Assembly: GCF_001422045.1 (NCBI RefSeq)
Contig: NZ_LMLW01000007.1
Location: 372,001-436,000, forward strand
DNA: 64,000 nucleotides
Direction of reading: 5' to 3'
Source of the DNA: Sphingomonas sp. Leaf242
GTDB lineage: Bacteria; Pseudomonadota; Alphaproteobacteria; Sphingomonadales; Sphingomonadaceae
The notes beneath the pieces were generated by a model. The model had not been told where the DNA came from, did no database searches, and saw only the letters and a list, made by a program, of their open reading frames with translations. Of this stretch, positions 41,978 to 51,843 are shown piece by piece; the stretch's first letter is position 1; each line of letters opens with the position of its first letter. Both the position numbers and the translations under genes were made by a program.

Positions 41978-44781
41978 GGTATCGCCCGCTCGTCGGAAAC
42001 CGCGCCGATGCGGGCGTCGCGCTGGGGTATATGGCTGAGTTGCGCCAGTATCAGCATCACGGCGCCGACCACGACATTGGCTACGCCGGCGTCGAACAGC
42101 GTCGCGGTCGCCAGCTCGACCTCGCCGATCAGCGGTAGATGGACATATCCAAAGCTGCTCGACAGGAACGACGCATCGAAGACGAGCGATCCGAGACCGG
42201 TTGCGGTGGCGAGCAAGATACCCACCGCGATCAAGGCATGGTCGACACCGGGCCGGCGTTCGCCGGCCGGGCCGAACCCCGACGCGAGATACTGCATGAA
42301 GATCGCGATCGAAAAGACCAGCGCAGCGACGAACCCGCCACCCGGCGCATTATGGCCGCGCAGGAAGATATGCAGGCCTACCAGCAGCGCCAGCGGCAGC
42401 AACGCGCGGGCGGTCATCGCCAGCATCATCGGATGTCGATCGGGAGAATGCGGCATGTTCGACCGCGGTATCCGCACACGCACCGCCGGTTCCAGCAGCG
42501 CGTAAATCGCGAGCCCGGCGATCCCCAGCACGATGATCTCGCCCAACGTGTCGAACGCGCGGAAGTCGACCAGCGTGACGTTCACGACGTTCCTGCCGCC
42601 GGCACCCGCATAGCTGTTCGCCCAGTGGAACGCCGACACCGTCGCCACCGCCGGACGCGTCATCACCGCCCAGGCCAGCCAGCCGGTTCCGACGCCTGCG
42701 ACCATGCCGAGGAGCGCGTCCCGAGCTCTCCGAGGAATGCTCGACAGCGTGGGGGGCGACCTGGGTAACATATTGAGCGCCAGGAGCATGAGCAGGATCG
42801 TGACGACCTCGACCGCGATCTGCGTCAGCGCGAGATCGGGCGCGGACAGGTGGACGAACGCCAGCGCGATGACGAGCCCGACGACGCCGAGGAACAGCAG
42901 GGCGAGATAGCGGTGACGCTGCACGACGACGACCGCTGCAGTCGCAGCGATCAGGCCCAGCCAGGCGATGATCGCAACGGCTGATGCCGGGATGCGTGGA
43001 CGCGATCCGGTATCTACGCCGCCGCTCGTCAGGCTTGCCCCGATCCCCAGCCCGATCGCGACTGCGATTAGGACGAACAGGTAGCGCTGGAGCGACGCGG
43101 CGTGCACGACGGCGATCAGCCGGCGCGTGCGGTCCAATGCCGATCGCATCGCCGCGTCGAACATCCGCTTCGCATCGGGCGCGGATCGGGTGGCAAGCCA
43201 ATTGGCCACCGGACCTCGCCGCCATAGCACGAAAGCGCCACCGACGATCGCGACCACGCTCAAACCGAAGGCCGGATTGAAACCGTGCCATAGTGCGAGA
43301 TGCAGGTCGGGCGAGAAACTGCCGATGACCGCACCGCTCGCGGCGGCGACCAGAGGCCCCGCGATTGTCATGGGGATCAGCCCAAGCGCGATCGCGACCA
43401 TGACCAATATGATTGATGGCACGAGCATGGTGATACCCGGATCGTGCGGCGTGCTCGCTTCGGGATAGCGCGTCTGTCCGAAGAAAAGACCGATCGCGTA
43501 ACGGAGTGAATATGCGACCGACAGGACCGCGGCAAGCGTGGCTAGGATCGGTACCAGCCAGGACTGACCCGCCAGGACAGCATGCGCGCTCTGGTCGAGC
43601 ATCATCTCCTTCGAGATGAAACCGCCCAGCGGTGGCAGTCCGGCCATCGACGCGGCGGCGAGCGTGCCGAGCGTCGCGGTGATCGGCATGAGTGCCGCCA
43701 GGCCACCGACGCGTCGTATGTCGCGCGTGCGCGTCTCGTGATCGACGATCCCGGCGTTCATGAACAGTGCCGCCTTGAACGCCGCGTGGTTGAGGATGTG
43801 GAAGACCGCCGCGGTGGCTGCGGCGGGTGTGCCGAACCCGAGCAGCATCACCATCAGCCCCAATTGGCTGATCGTCGAATACGCCAGGATCGCCTTCAGA
43901 TCGTCGCGGAACAGCGCCACCACCGCCCCGAACAACATCGTCGCGAGCCCGGTCGATGCGACGAGATAGAACCACAGTTCGGTCCCCGACAGCACCGGCC
44001 ACAGCCGCGCCAACAGGAAGACGCCCGCCTTCACCATCGTCGCGGAATGCAGATAGGCGCTGACCGGAGTCGGCGCGGCCATCGCGTGCGGCAGCCAGAA
44101 GTGGAACGGGAACTGCGCCGATTTTGTGAACGCGCCGAGCAGAACCAGGATGAGGATCAGCGGATACAGCGGCGAGGCCTGGACCATGTCCGCACGCGTG
44201 AGAATGGTTGACAGTTCGTACGATCCCGCCGCCTGTCCGAGCAGCAGCATCCCTGCGATCAGCGCCAGCCCACCGCCGCCCGTCACCGCCAGCGCCATCC
44301 GCGCGCCTTGCCGCGCCTCGGGTCGATCTCGCCAAAACCCGATCAGGAGGAACGACGACAGGCTCGTCATTTCCCAGAAAACGAGCAGCAGCAGGACGTT
44401 GGCCGACAGTGCGACACCGATCATCGCGCCTTGGAACAGCATCAGGAAGGACAGGAACCGCCCGGTGGCCTCGCCCTTGGCTAGATACCCGTGCGCATAG
44501 ACGACGACCAGCAGGCCGATGCCGAGGATCAGTCCGGCGAACGACAGACCGAGCGGGTCGAGCCAGAGGCTCGCGTCGAGGCCCAGCGCCGGTACCCATG
44601 TCAGATGCGCAGTCAAAGGCATCCCGGCCAGAACAGCGGGCGCCGCAACCAGCAACAGACCGAAGCCAACCGCGCTGGCCCCACCCGCAATCATCATCTG
44701 CACGACGCGACCCGCTTGCGTCCAGAGGCCCAAGATCATGGCGGCGACGAACGGCAACAGGACCAGGGTCGTCAGGACCAT
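41974..44781 (-). CDS. mnhA: Mrp Na+/H+ antiporter fused subunits A and B
   Basis: 935 residues: an NuoL-like MnhA (FWEMTSLSSFLLIGFW, FPFHFWLPHAMAAPTPVSAYLHS, ILAYSTISQLGLMVMLLGFG), a C-terminal MnhA extension, and an MnhB domain (HIFLRGHNAPGGGFVAAL) in one polypeptide, as is common for alphaproteobacterial MrpAB/PhaAB. First gene of the operon; the complex exports Na+ (or K+) in exchange for H+ and supports growth at high pH or salt. The 218 bases upstream should contain the promoter, but I see no clear one. Confidence 0.94.
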   Translation of the reverse strand: MVLTTLVLLPFVAAMILGLWTQAGRVVQMMIAGGASAVGFGLLLVAAPAVLAGMPLTAHLTWVPALGLDASLWLDPLGLSFAGLILGIGLLVVVYAHGYLAKGEATGRFLSFLMLFQGAMIGVALSANVLLLLVFWEMTSLSSFLLIGFWRDRPEARQGARMALAVTGGGGLALIAGMLLLGQAAGSYELSTILTRADMVQASPLYPLILILVLLGAFTKSAQFPFHFWLPHAMAAPTPVSAYLHSATMVKAGVFLLARLWPVLSGTELWFYLVASTGLATMLFGAVVALFRDDLKAILAYSTISQLGLMVMLLGFGTPAAATAAVFHILNHAAFKAALFMNAGIVDHETRTRDIRRVGGLAALMPITATLGTLAAASMAGLPPLGGFISKEMMLDQSAHAVLAGQSWLVPILATLAAVLSVAYSLRYAIGLFFGQTRYPEASTPHDPGITMLVPSIILVMVAIALGLIPMTIAGPLVAAASGAVIGSFSPDLHLALWHGFNPAFGLSVVAIVGGAFVLWRRGPVANWLATRSAPDAKRMFDAAMRSALDRTRRLIAVVHAASLQRYLFVLIAVAIGLGIGASLTSGGVDTGSRPRIPASAVAIIAWLGLIAATAAVVVVQRHRYLALLFLGVVGLVIALAFVHLSAPDLALTQIAVEVVTILLMLLALNMLPRSPPTLSSIPRRARDALLGMVAGVGTGWLAWAVMTRPAVATVSAFHWANSYAGAGGRNVVNVTLVDFRAFDTLGEIIVLGIAGLAIYALLEPAVRVRIPRSNMPHSPDRHPMMLAMTARALLPLALLVGLHIFLRGHNAPGGGFVAALVFSIAIFMQYLASGFGPAGERRPGVDHALIAVGILLATATGLGSLVFDASFLSSSFGYVHLPLIGEVELATATLFDAGVANVVVGAVMLILAQLSHIPQRDARIGAVSDERAIP

Positions 44782-44952
44782 CGCGACCGTCTACCCAGTT
44801 GTACCATGCAGCACCCTTCGCACGATGCGGCGATCGGGTCGACGTTCCCGGCTGAAATCTCGCCGAATTCCGTCTCCCGGAACAGTGCAGGCACGTATTC
44901 CTTGGGGTTTATGCGGTTAAATCCTCGCCGTTCGCGGTCCGCTTCGTTTTCA

Positions 44953-44974
44953 GATCGACCTTTCATGGTCGATC
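44953..44974. terminator. Small hairpin between nitronate monooxygenase and Mrp genes
   Basis: GATCGACC and GGTCGATC form eight perfect pairs around TTTCAT, 26 bases past the nitronate monooxygenase stop. There is no T-run after it on the minus strand, so it may be only a weak terminator or an operator for the Mrp operon. The rest of 44782-44999 shows nothing distinct. Confidence 0.35.
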
Positions 44975-44999
44975 GGTCATGCTGCCAAGCTTGCTTAGC

Positions 45000-45959
45000 T
45001 CAGACACCGATCCGGACGCGCGCCGCGCGGTATTCGCGTTCGAGGCGATCGACCCGGTCGGCTACGCTCTCGACTTCGGTGACTGCGCCGATGCCCTGGC
45101 CAGAACCCCAGATGTCGCGCCACGCCTTGGGTTTCGATCCGTTGCCGCCGCCGAAGTCCATCGCCTTCAGGTCGCCTTCGGGAAGGTTGTCCGGATCCAT
45201 CCCCGCAGCCTGAATCGACGCGCGTAAATAATTGCCATGCACGCCGGTGAAGAGGTTGGAATAGATGATATCGGACGCTTTGCCCGCGACGATACCATCC
45301 TTGTACGCTTGGTCCGCATTGGCCTCGGTAGTCGCGATGAAGGGCGAGCCGATATAGCCGAAGTCCGCGCCCATCGCCTGTGCAGCGAGCACCGCGTCGC
45401 CGGTCGCGATCGAGCCCGACAGCGCGAGCGGACCGTCGAACCATTGGCGGATTTCCTGGATGATCGCGAACGGCGACAGGCGGCCGGCATGGCCACCGGC
45501 ACCGGCCGCGACTGCGATCAGGCCGTCGGCCCCTTTCTCGATGGCCTTGCGCGCGAAGCGGTCGTCGATCACGTCGTGGAGCGTGATGCCGCCCCAGCCA
45601 TGCACCGCGATGTTAAGATCCTCGCGCGCGCCGAGCGAGGTGATGACGATCGGCACCTGCCACTTTGCGCACGTCTCCAGATCGCTCTCGAGCCGGTCGT
45701 TCGATTTGTGGACGATCTGGTTGACCGCGAACGGCGCGGCCGGGCGATCCGGATTGGCGCGGTTGTGTGCGCTGAGTTCCTCGGTAATCCGGTGCAGCCA
45801 CTCGTCGAGCATCGCCTGCGGCCGCGCGTTGAGCGCGGGGAACGAGCCGACGATGCCCGCCTTGCACTGTGCGATCACCAGCTCGGGGCCGGAAATGATG
45901 AACAGCGGCGAGCCGATGACGGGCAGGCGCAGGTTTTTTAGAATAGCGGGTACGGTCAT
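45000..45959 (-). CDS. Nitronate monooxygenase (2-nitropropane dioxygenase family)
   Basis: 319 residues, FMN-binding TIM barrel: LPVIGSPLFIISGPELV at the N-terminus, ITSLGAREDL, and AVAAGAGGHAGRLSPF with the family His in the flavin-phosphate region, then ALSGSIATGDAVLAAQAMGAD. It oxidises alkyl nitronates such as propionate 3-nitronate, detoxifying them. It stands alone between the Mrp and pao operons on the same strand. Physiological substrate unproven. Confidence 0.87.
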   Translation of the reverse strand: MTVPAILKNLRLPVIGSPLFIISGPELVIAQCKAGIVGSFPALNARPQAMLDEWLHRITEELSAHNRANPDRPAAPFAVNQIVHKSNDRLESDLETCAKWQVPIVITSLGAREDLNIAVHGWGGITLHDVIDDRFARKAIEKGADGLIAVAAGAGGHAGRLSPFAIIQEIRQWFDGPLALSGSIATGDAVLAAQAMGADFGYIGSPFIATTEANADQAYKDGIVAGKASDIIYSNLFTGVHGNYLRASIQAAGMDPDNLPEGDLKAMDFGGGNGSKPKAWRDIWGSGQGIGAVTEVESVADRVDRLEREYRAARVRIGV

Positions 45960-46005
45960 GCCAGTTTCCTAGCGCAACCCATTCGCCCACGCCAGACCCG
46001 GTTTT

Positions 46006-46044
46006 GCCCTCCACTCCAGCCTACGATGCGGCGGGGTGGAGGGC
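46006..46044. terminator. Stem-loop after paoC
   Basis: GCCCTCCAC (46006-46014) pairs perfectly with GTGGAGGGC (46036-46044) around a 21-base loop, seven bases past the paoC stop. It probably ends or stabilises the pao transcript before the nitronate monooxygenase gene. No U-tract on the minus strand. Confidence 0.45.
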
Positions 46045-46050
46045 AGGGTA

Positions 46051-48243
46051 TCAGGCCATCTTGCCGATCACCTTGTCGAGCGTCAGCGGGTATTCGCGGA
46101 TGCGAACGCCGCACGCGTTGTAGACCGCATTGGCAATCGCTGCGCCGACGCCGCACAGGCCGAGTTCGCCGATGCCCTTGGCCTTCATGGGCGAGGACTT
46201 CTCGTCGAGTTCGTCCATGAAGAACACGTCCTGCATCGGAATGTCGGCGTGCGCGGGCACGTGGTATTCAGCGAGGTCGTGATTAACGAAATAGCCGAAC
46301 CGCGTGTCGACGATCGCGTCCTCCATCAGCGCCGCCCCGACGCCCATAGTCATCGCGCCGATCACCTGGCTGCGTGCCGATTTCGGGTTGAGGATGCGGC
46401 CCGCGGCGAATGCACCGCTCATCCGGCGGACGCGGATCTCGCCGGTCGCCGAGTCGACCCCGACCTCGACGAAATGCGCGCCGAACGTGGCTTGTGCGTA
46501 CGTCTTGGTGAGGTCGCCGAACTCGATCGAGTCCTCCGCCGAGAGGCCGGCATCGCCTGCGGCTTCCGACAGCGAGACGCTGCGGTTGCCCGACTTCACC
46601 TTGCCGTCCTCGAACACGACGTCGGTCGAGTTGAACCCGAGCTTCTGCGCGACCCGCTCGCGCAACGCCATGCACGCCGCATAGACGCCCGCGGTCGAGC
46701 TGTTGCCGCCCCACTGGCCGCCCGAGCCCGACGAGGCCGGGAAGCTGCTGTCGCCGAGCAGGACGATGACCTTGTCCATCGGCACGCCCATCATCTCGGC
46801 TGCGGTCTGCGCGATTATCGTGTAGCTGCCGGTGCCGATGTCGGTCATGTCGGTGGCGACGGTGACGACGCCCTTCTGGTCGATCCCGACGCGCGCGCCC
46901 GACTTCATGGTGACGTTGTCACGGAACGCCGACGCCATGCCCATGCCGACCAGCCAGCGGCCGTCGCGAACCTGACCGGGGACGGGGTTGCGCTTGTTCC
47001 AGCCGAAGCGTTCGGCACCCGTCTTCAGACAGCCGACGAGATCACGCTGCGAGAACTGGCGTGACGGCTTTTCCGGATCGACCTGTGTGTCGTTGATGAT
47101 CCGCAACTGGACTGGATCCATCTCCAGCTTCTCGGCGAGCTCGTCCATCGCCGCTTCGAGTGCGAGCAGGCCGACCGCTTCGCCGGGCGCACGCATCGCG
47201 TTGCCCTCGGGGAGGTCGAGCACGGCGAGACGCGTCGCGGTCATACGGTTGGCGCCCGCATACAGAAGACGGGTGGCGTTCGGCGCGGTCTCGGGACCAC
47301 CGCCGGGTAGATCGCCCGACCAGCTCTCATGCGCGATCGCGGTGATCTTGCCGTCCTTCTGCGCGCCGATGCGCAGGCGCTGGATCGTCGCCGGGCGATG
47401 CGTGGTGTTGTTCATCACCTGAGGCCGCGCGAGCGCGAGCTTCACCGGACGGCCGCCGATCGCACGCGAGCCGAGCGCGGCCATCACCGCATCGCTCCGG
47501 ACCCACAGCTTCGACCCGAACCCGCCACCGACATAGGGCGACATCACGTGGATGTTTTCCTTGGGCAGCAGCAGCGTCTCGCTCATGTCGCCGACTGCCC
47601 AGTTGATCATCTGGTTAGACGTCCAGAGCGTGAGCTTGCCGTCCTTCCATGCCGCGGTGGTGGAGTGTGGCTCCATCATCATGTGGCTCTGATCGGGCGT
47701 GGTATAGCGCTCGTCGACCTTGACCGCCGCCTTGGCGAATGCGCCTGCGAAATCGCCGACGGCGGTGTCGGGGTTACCGCTTTTGGGCTTGGTCGCCGAG
47801 CCCTGCGATGCGGCGAGATCGAAATTACCTTTCGCTCGCGCGTAATTGACTCGAAGCAGCTTGGTCGCCGCGCGTGCCTGCTCGAACGTCTCGGCGACGA
47901 CGACAGCCACGGCCTGGTCGTAGTGCTGGACTTCGGGGCCGGCGAGCATCCGTGCGGTGTGGTTCTTCGCCTTGCCGAGCTTGCCGGCGTTTTCATAGGT
48001 GACGACCGCGAGCACGCCGGGTGCGGCCTTTGCGTCGGCGGTGTCGATGCTCTCGATCCGGCCTTTGGCGATCGCCGCGCCGAGGATGTAGCCGTAGGCG
48101 GCGTTCGGCGCGGCATCGTTGCGCTCATAGGCGTAGTGCGCGGTGCCGGTGGTCTTCAGCTTGCCGTCGACGCGGTCGAGCGGCTTGCCGAGCACCTTCA
48201 TGCGGTCAGTCGGGTTCGCCGTTGCGGGGGTATCGAACTTCAT
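46051..48243 (-). CDS. paoC: Periplasmic aldehyde oxidase, molybdenum subunit PaoC-like
   Basis: 730 residues (E. coli PaoC 732). Xanthine oxidase family: VMSPYVGGGFGSKLW, NAMRAPGEAVGLLALEAAMD, GSGSGGQWGGNSSTAGVYAA, and the catalytic Glu in KGIGELGLCGVGAAIANA. It binds the molybdenum cofactor and oxidises aldehydes to acids. It lacks its own signal peptide, so it probably rides out with the Tat-tagged PaoA. The chaperone PaoD is not in this window. Five bases separate it from paoB. Confidence 0.88.
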   Translation of the reverse strand: MKFDTPATANPTDRMKVLGKPLDRVDGKLKTTGTAHYAYERNDAAPNAAYGYILGAAIAKGRIESIDTADAKAAPGVLAVVTYENAGKLGKAKNHTARMLAGPEVQHYDQAVAVVVAETFEQARAATKLLRVNYARAKGNFDLAASQGSATKPKSGNPDTAVGDFAGAFAKAAVKVDERYTTPDQSHMMMEPHSTTAAWKDGKLTLWTSNQMINWAVGDMSETLLLPKENIHVMSPYVGGGFGSKLWVRSDAVMAALGSRAIGGRPVKLALARPQVMNNTTHRPATIQRLRIGAQKDGKITAIAHESWSGDLPGGGPETAPNATRLLYAGANRMTATRLAVLDLPEGNAMRAPGEAVGLLALEAAMDELAEKLEMDPVQLRIINDTQVDPEKPSRQFSQRDLVGCLKTGAERFGWNKRNPVPGQVRDGRWLVGMGMASAFRDNVTMKSGARVGIDQKGVVTVATDMTDIGTGSYTIIAQTAAEMMGVPMDKVIVLLGDSSFPASSGSGGQWGGNSSTAGVYAACMALRERVAQKLGFNSTDVVFEDGKVKSGNRSVSLSEAAGDAGLSAEDSIEFGDLTKTYAQATFGAHFVEVGVDSATGEIRVRRMSGAFAAGRILNPKSARSQVIGAMTMGVGAALMEDAIVDTRFGYFVNHDLAEYHVPAHADIPMQDVFFMDELDEKSSPMKAKGIGELGLCGVGAAIANAVYNACGVRIREYPLTLDKVIGKMA

Positions 48244-48248
48244 GGCGA

Positions 48249-49199
48249 TCAGGCCTTTGCGTCTTCGAACACGGCGCCGATGGTGCGTTCGACCAACGGC
48301 AGCTTGAACGCGTTCTGTGAAGTGGTGCGGGCGCCGGCGAGGACCGCCGATGCGGTCGCCCTGGCGCCATTCGGCATCTGTGCCTCGGCAGCTTCGACGC
48401 GCCACGGCTTGTGCGCGAGGCCGCCAAAGGCAAGCCGCCCGCGCCCGCCCGGCTGGATCACGGCGGCAACCGAGATCAGCGCGAACGCATAGGACGCGCG
48501 ATCGCGCACCTTCTGGTAGATGTGCGTGCCGCCGATCGGCTTGGGCAACGTCACAGCCGTGATCAGCTCACCGGGCGCGAGCGAGGTCTCGATGTTCGGC
48601 GTCGAGCCGGGAAGACGGTGGAAGTCCGCGATCGGGATGGCGCGAGTCTGGCCTGCCGCGTTCACCGTCTCGACCGTTGCATCCAGCACGCGCATCGCGA
48701 CGGCCATGTCGCTCGGGTGCGTTGCGATACACGCCTCGCTCGTGCCCATCACCGCCAGGTTGCGGTTGAATCCGCCGATAGCCGCGCAGCCGCTGCCGGG
48801 CTGGCGCTTGTTGCAGGGCTTGGTGGTGTCGTAGAAATACGGGCACCGCGTCCGTTGGAGCAGATTGCCTGCGGTCGTTGCCTTGTTGCGCAACTGGCCC
48901 GAGGCACCGGACACCAGCGCGCGGCTGAGCACGCCGTAGTCCTTCCGCACACGCGCATCGGCGGCGAGGTCGGTATTGCGGACCAGCGCGCCGACGCGGA
49001 GGCCGCCCTCGGCGGTCGGCGTGATCTTGTCGAGGCCAAGGCCGTTGACGTCGATCAGATGCTGCGGCGTCTCGATCTGGAGCTTCATCAGGTCGAGCAG
49101 GTTGGTGCCGCCAGCGATGAATTTTGCGCCCGCCGTGCGGACTGCGGCGCTGGCGGCTTCCTTGGCCGAGGTCGCGCGTTCGTAGGTGAAGGCCTTCAT
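48249..49199 (-). CDS. paoB: Periplasmic aldehyde oxidase, FAD subunit PaoB-like
   Basis: 316 residues (E. coli PaoB 318). The FAD site is [15 protein letters not shown] and [14 protein letters not shown]. The Cys-rich insert [20 protein letters not shown] continuing to a third Cys is the special [4Fe-4S]-binding loop of PaoB-type subunits, which ordinary xanthine dehydrogenases lack; this is the best evidence for the Pao assignment. ATGA overlap with paoA. The frame beyond 49199 is shadow. Confidence 0.9.
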   Translation of the reverse strand: MKAFTYERATSAKEAASAAVRTAGAKFIAGGTNLLDLMKLQIETPQHLIDVNGLGLDKITPTAEGGLRVGALVRNTDLAADARVRKDYGVLSRALVSGASGQLRNKATTAGNLLQRTRCPYFYDTTKPCNKRQPGSGCAAIGGFNRNLAVMGTSEACIATHPSDMAVAMRVLDATVETVNAAGQTRAIPIADFHRLPGSTPNIETSLAPGELITAVTLPKPIGGTHIYQKVRDRASYAFALISVAAVIQPGGRGRLAFGGLAHKPWRVEAAEAQMPNGARATASAVLAGARTTSQNAFKLPLVERTIGAVFEDAKA

Positions 49200-49840
49200 G
49201 CCGTGCGCTCCGTGCCGGCGACGTCGTGGATCGCGTCGATGATGTTCGCATAGGCACCGCAGCGGCAGATGTTGCCGCTCATCCGCTCGCGCAGTTCGTC
49301 GGTGGTGACGGCAGGCTTTGCAGCGATGTCGCCGGTGACATGGCTGGGGATGCCCGCCTTGATCTCGCCGAGCGTCGCGACTGCCGAGCAGATCTGGCCG
49401 GGGGTGCAATAGCCGCACTGATAGCCGTCATGCTTGACGAAGGCCGCCTGCATCGCGTGCAGCTTCTCGGGCGTGCCGAGGCCTTCGATCGTCGTGATCT
49501 CCTCGCCTTCGTGCATGACGGCGAGCGTCAGGCAGCTGTTGATACGGCGACCCTCGACGATGACCGTGCATGCACCGCACTGGCCGTGATCGCAGCCCTT
49601 CTTGGTGCCGGTGAGCTTCAAATTCTCGCGTAGTGCGTCAAGCAACGTGGTGCGCGTGTCGACGGTCAGCTTGGTGGTTCGGCCATTGACCTTGAGCGTG
49701 ACGGGCATGGTCGGCGGTGCCGATTGCACGGCGCCCTGCGTCTGCGCCTGCGCGCTAGGTGCCGCCGCGAGCGTGGCCGACGCGACACCGCCGGCGATCA
49801 CGCCGCGGCGCGATACCGGAAAACCTTCATCCTGATGCAT
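49196..49840 (-). CDS. paoA: Periplasmic aldehyde oxidase, [2Fe-2S] subunit PaoA-like
   Basis: 214 residues from ATG at 49840, after AGGGG. A twin-arginine signal ([18 protein letters not shown]) directs the folded complex to the periplasm. Two [2Fe-2S] domains: [12 protein letters not shown] with a later Cys in RRINSCLTL, and [11 protein letters not shown] with GNICRCGAY. It passes electrons from PaoC to PaoB. It is first in the operon; the promoter should lie in 49841-49939, shared with the divergent small gene. Confidence 0.91.
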   Translation of the reverse strand: MHQDEGFPVSRRGVIAGGVASATLAAAPSAQAQTQGAVQSAPPTMPVTLKVNGRTTKLTVDTRTTLLDALRENLKLTGTKKGCDHGQCGACTVIVEGRRINSCLTLAVMHEGEEITTIEGLGTPEKLHAMQAAFVKHDGYQCGYCTPGQICSAVATLGEIKAGIPSHVTGDIAAKPAVTTDELRERMSGNICRCGAYANIIDAIHDVAGTERTA

Positions 49841-49939
49841 ATAAACCCCTGTATATGTTAACCGAACGGACGAACCCCGGCAAAGTTGCGCCCCGTCGTG
49901 TCGGTTTTGTTCCGCTGGATTTATGGGCAAGGTATTGGA

Positions 49940-50140
49940 ATGCGTACGATCTCTTCCGCCGTTTCGGTGCGGCTGTATCACCTCGACGACAGCGGCGAGG
50001 GGGGCGCGGCGACGACGCTGTTCTACGGTCCGCTAGGCGAGGCGCTGATCATCGCCGCGCTGCAGGAGGAGGACGTGCAGGCGGGACTGTATCTGGCGAC
50101 GGAAAACGACGTCGTCGCGTATCTGGATCTGGAGGGCTAG
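49940..50140 (+). CDS. Small conserved-looking protein of unknown function
   Basis: 66 residues from ATG at 49940 (MRTISSAVSVRLYHLDDSGE) with AAGG upstream; the frame to 49886 is open but lacks a ribosome site. Composition and the alternation of beta-like and helical segments (TTLFYGPLGEALIIAALQEE, AGLYLATENDVVAYLD) look like a real small domain of alpha/beta type. I do not recognise a family. Divergent from paoA and followed by a GC-rich palindrome. Confidence 0.6.
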   Translation: MRTISSAVSVRLYHLDDSGEGGAATTLFYGPLGEALIIAALQEEDVQAGLYLATENDVVAYLDLEG

Positions 50141-50177
50141 CGCCGAGTTAGCGATCTAGCGCTGCTCTACCCCAATA

Positions 50178-50287
50178 GCACCACCCCGGCGAAGGCCGGG
50201 GTCCAATTGGAAAGGTGGCAATAACGGATCGCGATCCATCGTTAGCAACACCTCCCAACTGGGCCCCGGCCTTCGCCGGGGTGGTAC
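50178..50287. repeat. 110-bp GC-rich inverted-repeat element
   Basis: Two 33-base arms (50178-50210 and 50255-50287) are reverse complements with about three mismatches. Each arm also contains its own perfect hairpin CCCCGGC-GAAG-GCCGGGG. It lies between convergent genes, so it may terminate both. It has the form of a dispersed intergenic palindrome (REP/MITE-like). A related but diverged structure is at 63849-63910. Confidence 0.85.
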
Positions 50288-50325
50288 TCTTTTCTCGGGG
50301 TCGTGTGCGTTTCTCTCGGGTTCGG

Positions 50326-51741
50326 TTACGTCCCCGGCGTAAATCCGTCGTCACGGTCCGGCGGGGTCGGGGCATGCACTTCGCTGCAGATCGAGCGTAG
50401 CGCGCCCTTCATCCCTTCCTCGAACGTTGGATGATAAATCGGCAGGTCGAGCACCTCGGTCGCGGTCCAGCCGCTCTGGATCGCCCAGGCGATCAGGTGC
50501 GCGCTGTGCTCGACCGCCGGCCCCGCCATCGTCGCCCCGGTCAGCCGACCATCGCGGCGATCCGCATAAAAGCGCACCAGCCCTGCGTTGCACGCCTCGA
50601 CCTTCGCGCGGCCCTGGTCGTCATACGACGCGGTGCCGATCACGCTGTCGGCATCGTCGTCCTCCGCAATCTTGCCGATCACCGCGACGTTGGGGTGCGT
50701 GAAGGTGATCGCGAACGGCACGGTGCGCTTTCCCGGCATCACCTCGGGATAGCTCGCCGCGTTGCGCCCGGCGATCGTTCCCTCGGCCGACGCCTCGTGG
50801 AGCACCGCGCGGTCATGGTCGGCATCGCCGGCGATGAAGATCGGCGCAGTGCCGCACTGCATCGTCTCGCGGTCGAAGTCCGGCATGCCGTGGTCATCGA
50901 GCGCAAGACCCGTCGTCTCCAGCCCGATATCCTTCACCTGAGGCGGCCGTCCGGTCGCGACGAGCAGATAGTCGAAACGTCGTTCGCCCGACGCCGACCC
51001 GGTCCAGGCCAGCTTGACGCCGTCGCCATCCGGCTCGACCGTGAGCTTGACGCCGAGCAAAATCGGCATCTCGCGCGACAGGATCGCATGATACGCTTCG
51101 GCGACGTGAGGATCCTTAAGCCCGCCGATCGTCTTGCCGGTGTCGAACACCATCGTCTCGACGCCCAGCCGCGCCATCGCCTGCGCCAGTTCGAGCCCCA
51201 GAGCGCCGGCACCGATGACACCGAGCGATTTGGGCAGATCCTCCAGTTCGAAAATGCTCTCGTTGGTCAGCACCCGGTCGCGCACCGCGTCGAACATCGC
51301 GGGGATCGCAGGGCTCGATCCGGTCGCGATCACCACGGACTTCGCGTGGACCTCGCGGCCGTCGCTGAGTGACAGGATAGTCGCGCCGGCGAATTTCGCG
51401 CGTGCCTCGATCTTCACTTCCTCGGGCAGCTTGTCGATCGAAGTCTCGACGCCCGCGACGAACGCATCGCGCTCCTTCCGCACGCGCGCCATCACCGCGA
51501 CGCCATCAACTTTGCCTGACGCCTCGATCCCGAACACCGACGCTTGCTCGACCGCATGCATCGCGTTTCCCGCCGCGATCAACAGCTTCGAAGGCATGCA
51601 TCCCACGCTAGCGCAGGTCGTGCCGCCAAAGCCTTCGTCAATCAGCAGCGTCTTTGCACCGTTGCGACGCGCGCTGCGTTCGGCGGCAAGACCCGCGGTC
51701 CCGGCACCGATGATTGCCACATCACAAGTCAGCGTCGTCAT
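50326..51741 (-). CDS. Pyridine nucleotide-disulfide oxidoreductase (Lpd-like)
   Basis: 471 residues. FAD-binding AIIGAGTAGLAAERSARR, redox-active disulfide GGTTCASVGCMPSK (C43 and C48), NAD(P)-binding LGVIGAGALGLELAQAMARL, FAD motif PIFIAGDAD, and the C-terminal HPTFEEG with the His-Glu pair. This is the dihydrolipoyl dehydrogenase fold, but it is not beside any 2-oxoacid dehydrogenase genes, so it may be a stand-alone reductase for a thiol or quinone. Monocistronic, divergent from the GST. Confidence 0.85.
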   Translation of the reverse strand: MTTLTCDVAIIGAGTAGLAAERSARRNGAKTLLIDEGFGGTTCASVGCMPSKLLIAAGNAMHAVEQASVFGIEASGKVDGVAVMARVRKERDAFVAGVETSIDKLPEEVKIEARAKFAGATILSLSDGREVHAKSVVIATGSSPAIPAMFDAVRDRVLTNESIFELEDLPKSLGVIGAGALGLELAQAMARLGVETMVFDTGKTIGGLKDPHVAEAYHAILSREMPILLGVKLTVEPDGDGVKLAWTGSASGERRFDYLLVATGRPPQVKDIGLETTGLALDDHGMPDFDRETMQCGTAPIFIAGDADHDRAVLHEASAEGTIAGRNAASYPEVMPGKRTVPFAITFTHPNVAVIGKIAEDDDADSVIGTASYDDQGRAKVEACNAGLVRFYADRRDGRLTGATMAGPAVEHSAHLIAWAIQSGWTATEVLDLPIYHPTFEEGMKGALRSICSEVHAPTPPDRDDGFTPGT

Positions 51742-51843
51742 AAGTCTCTCCGTTGCCGGAGAATTCCGGTGCCATAGTCAACGAAACCTTCGACGCCGCC
51801 CGGCCGTTCCGCACTGCAGCACATTCCCCGACGAAGGACGCTT

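Noticed and set aside
42350..44599. 749-residue frame on the same strand as mnhA
   Set aside because: Out-of-frame shadow of mnhA: Arg-rich and without membrane helices.
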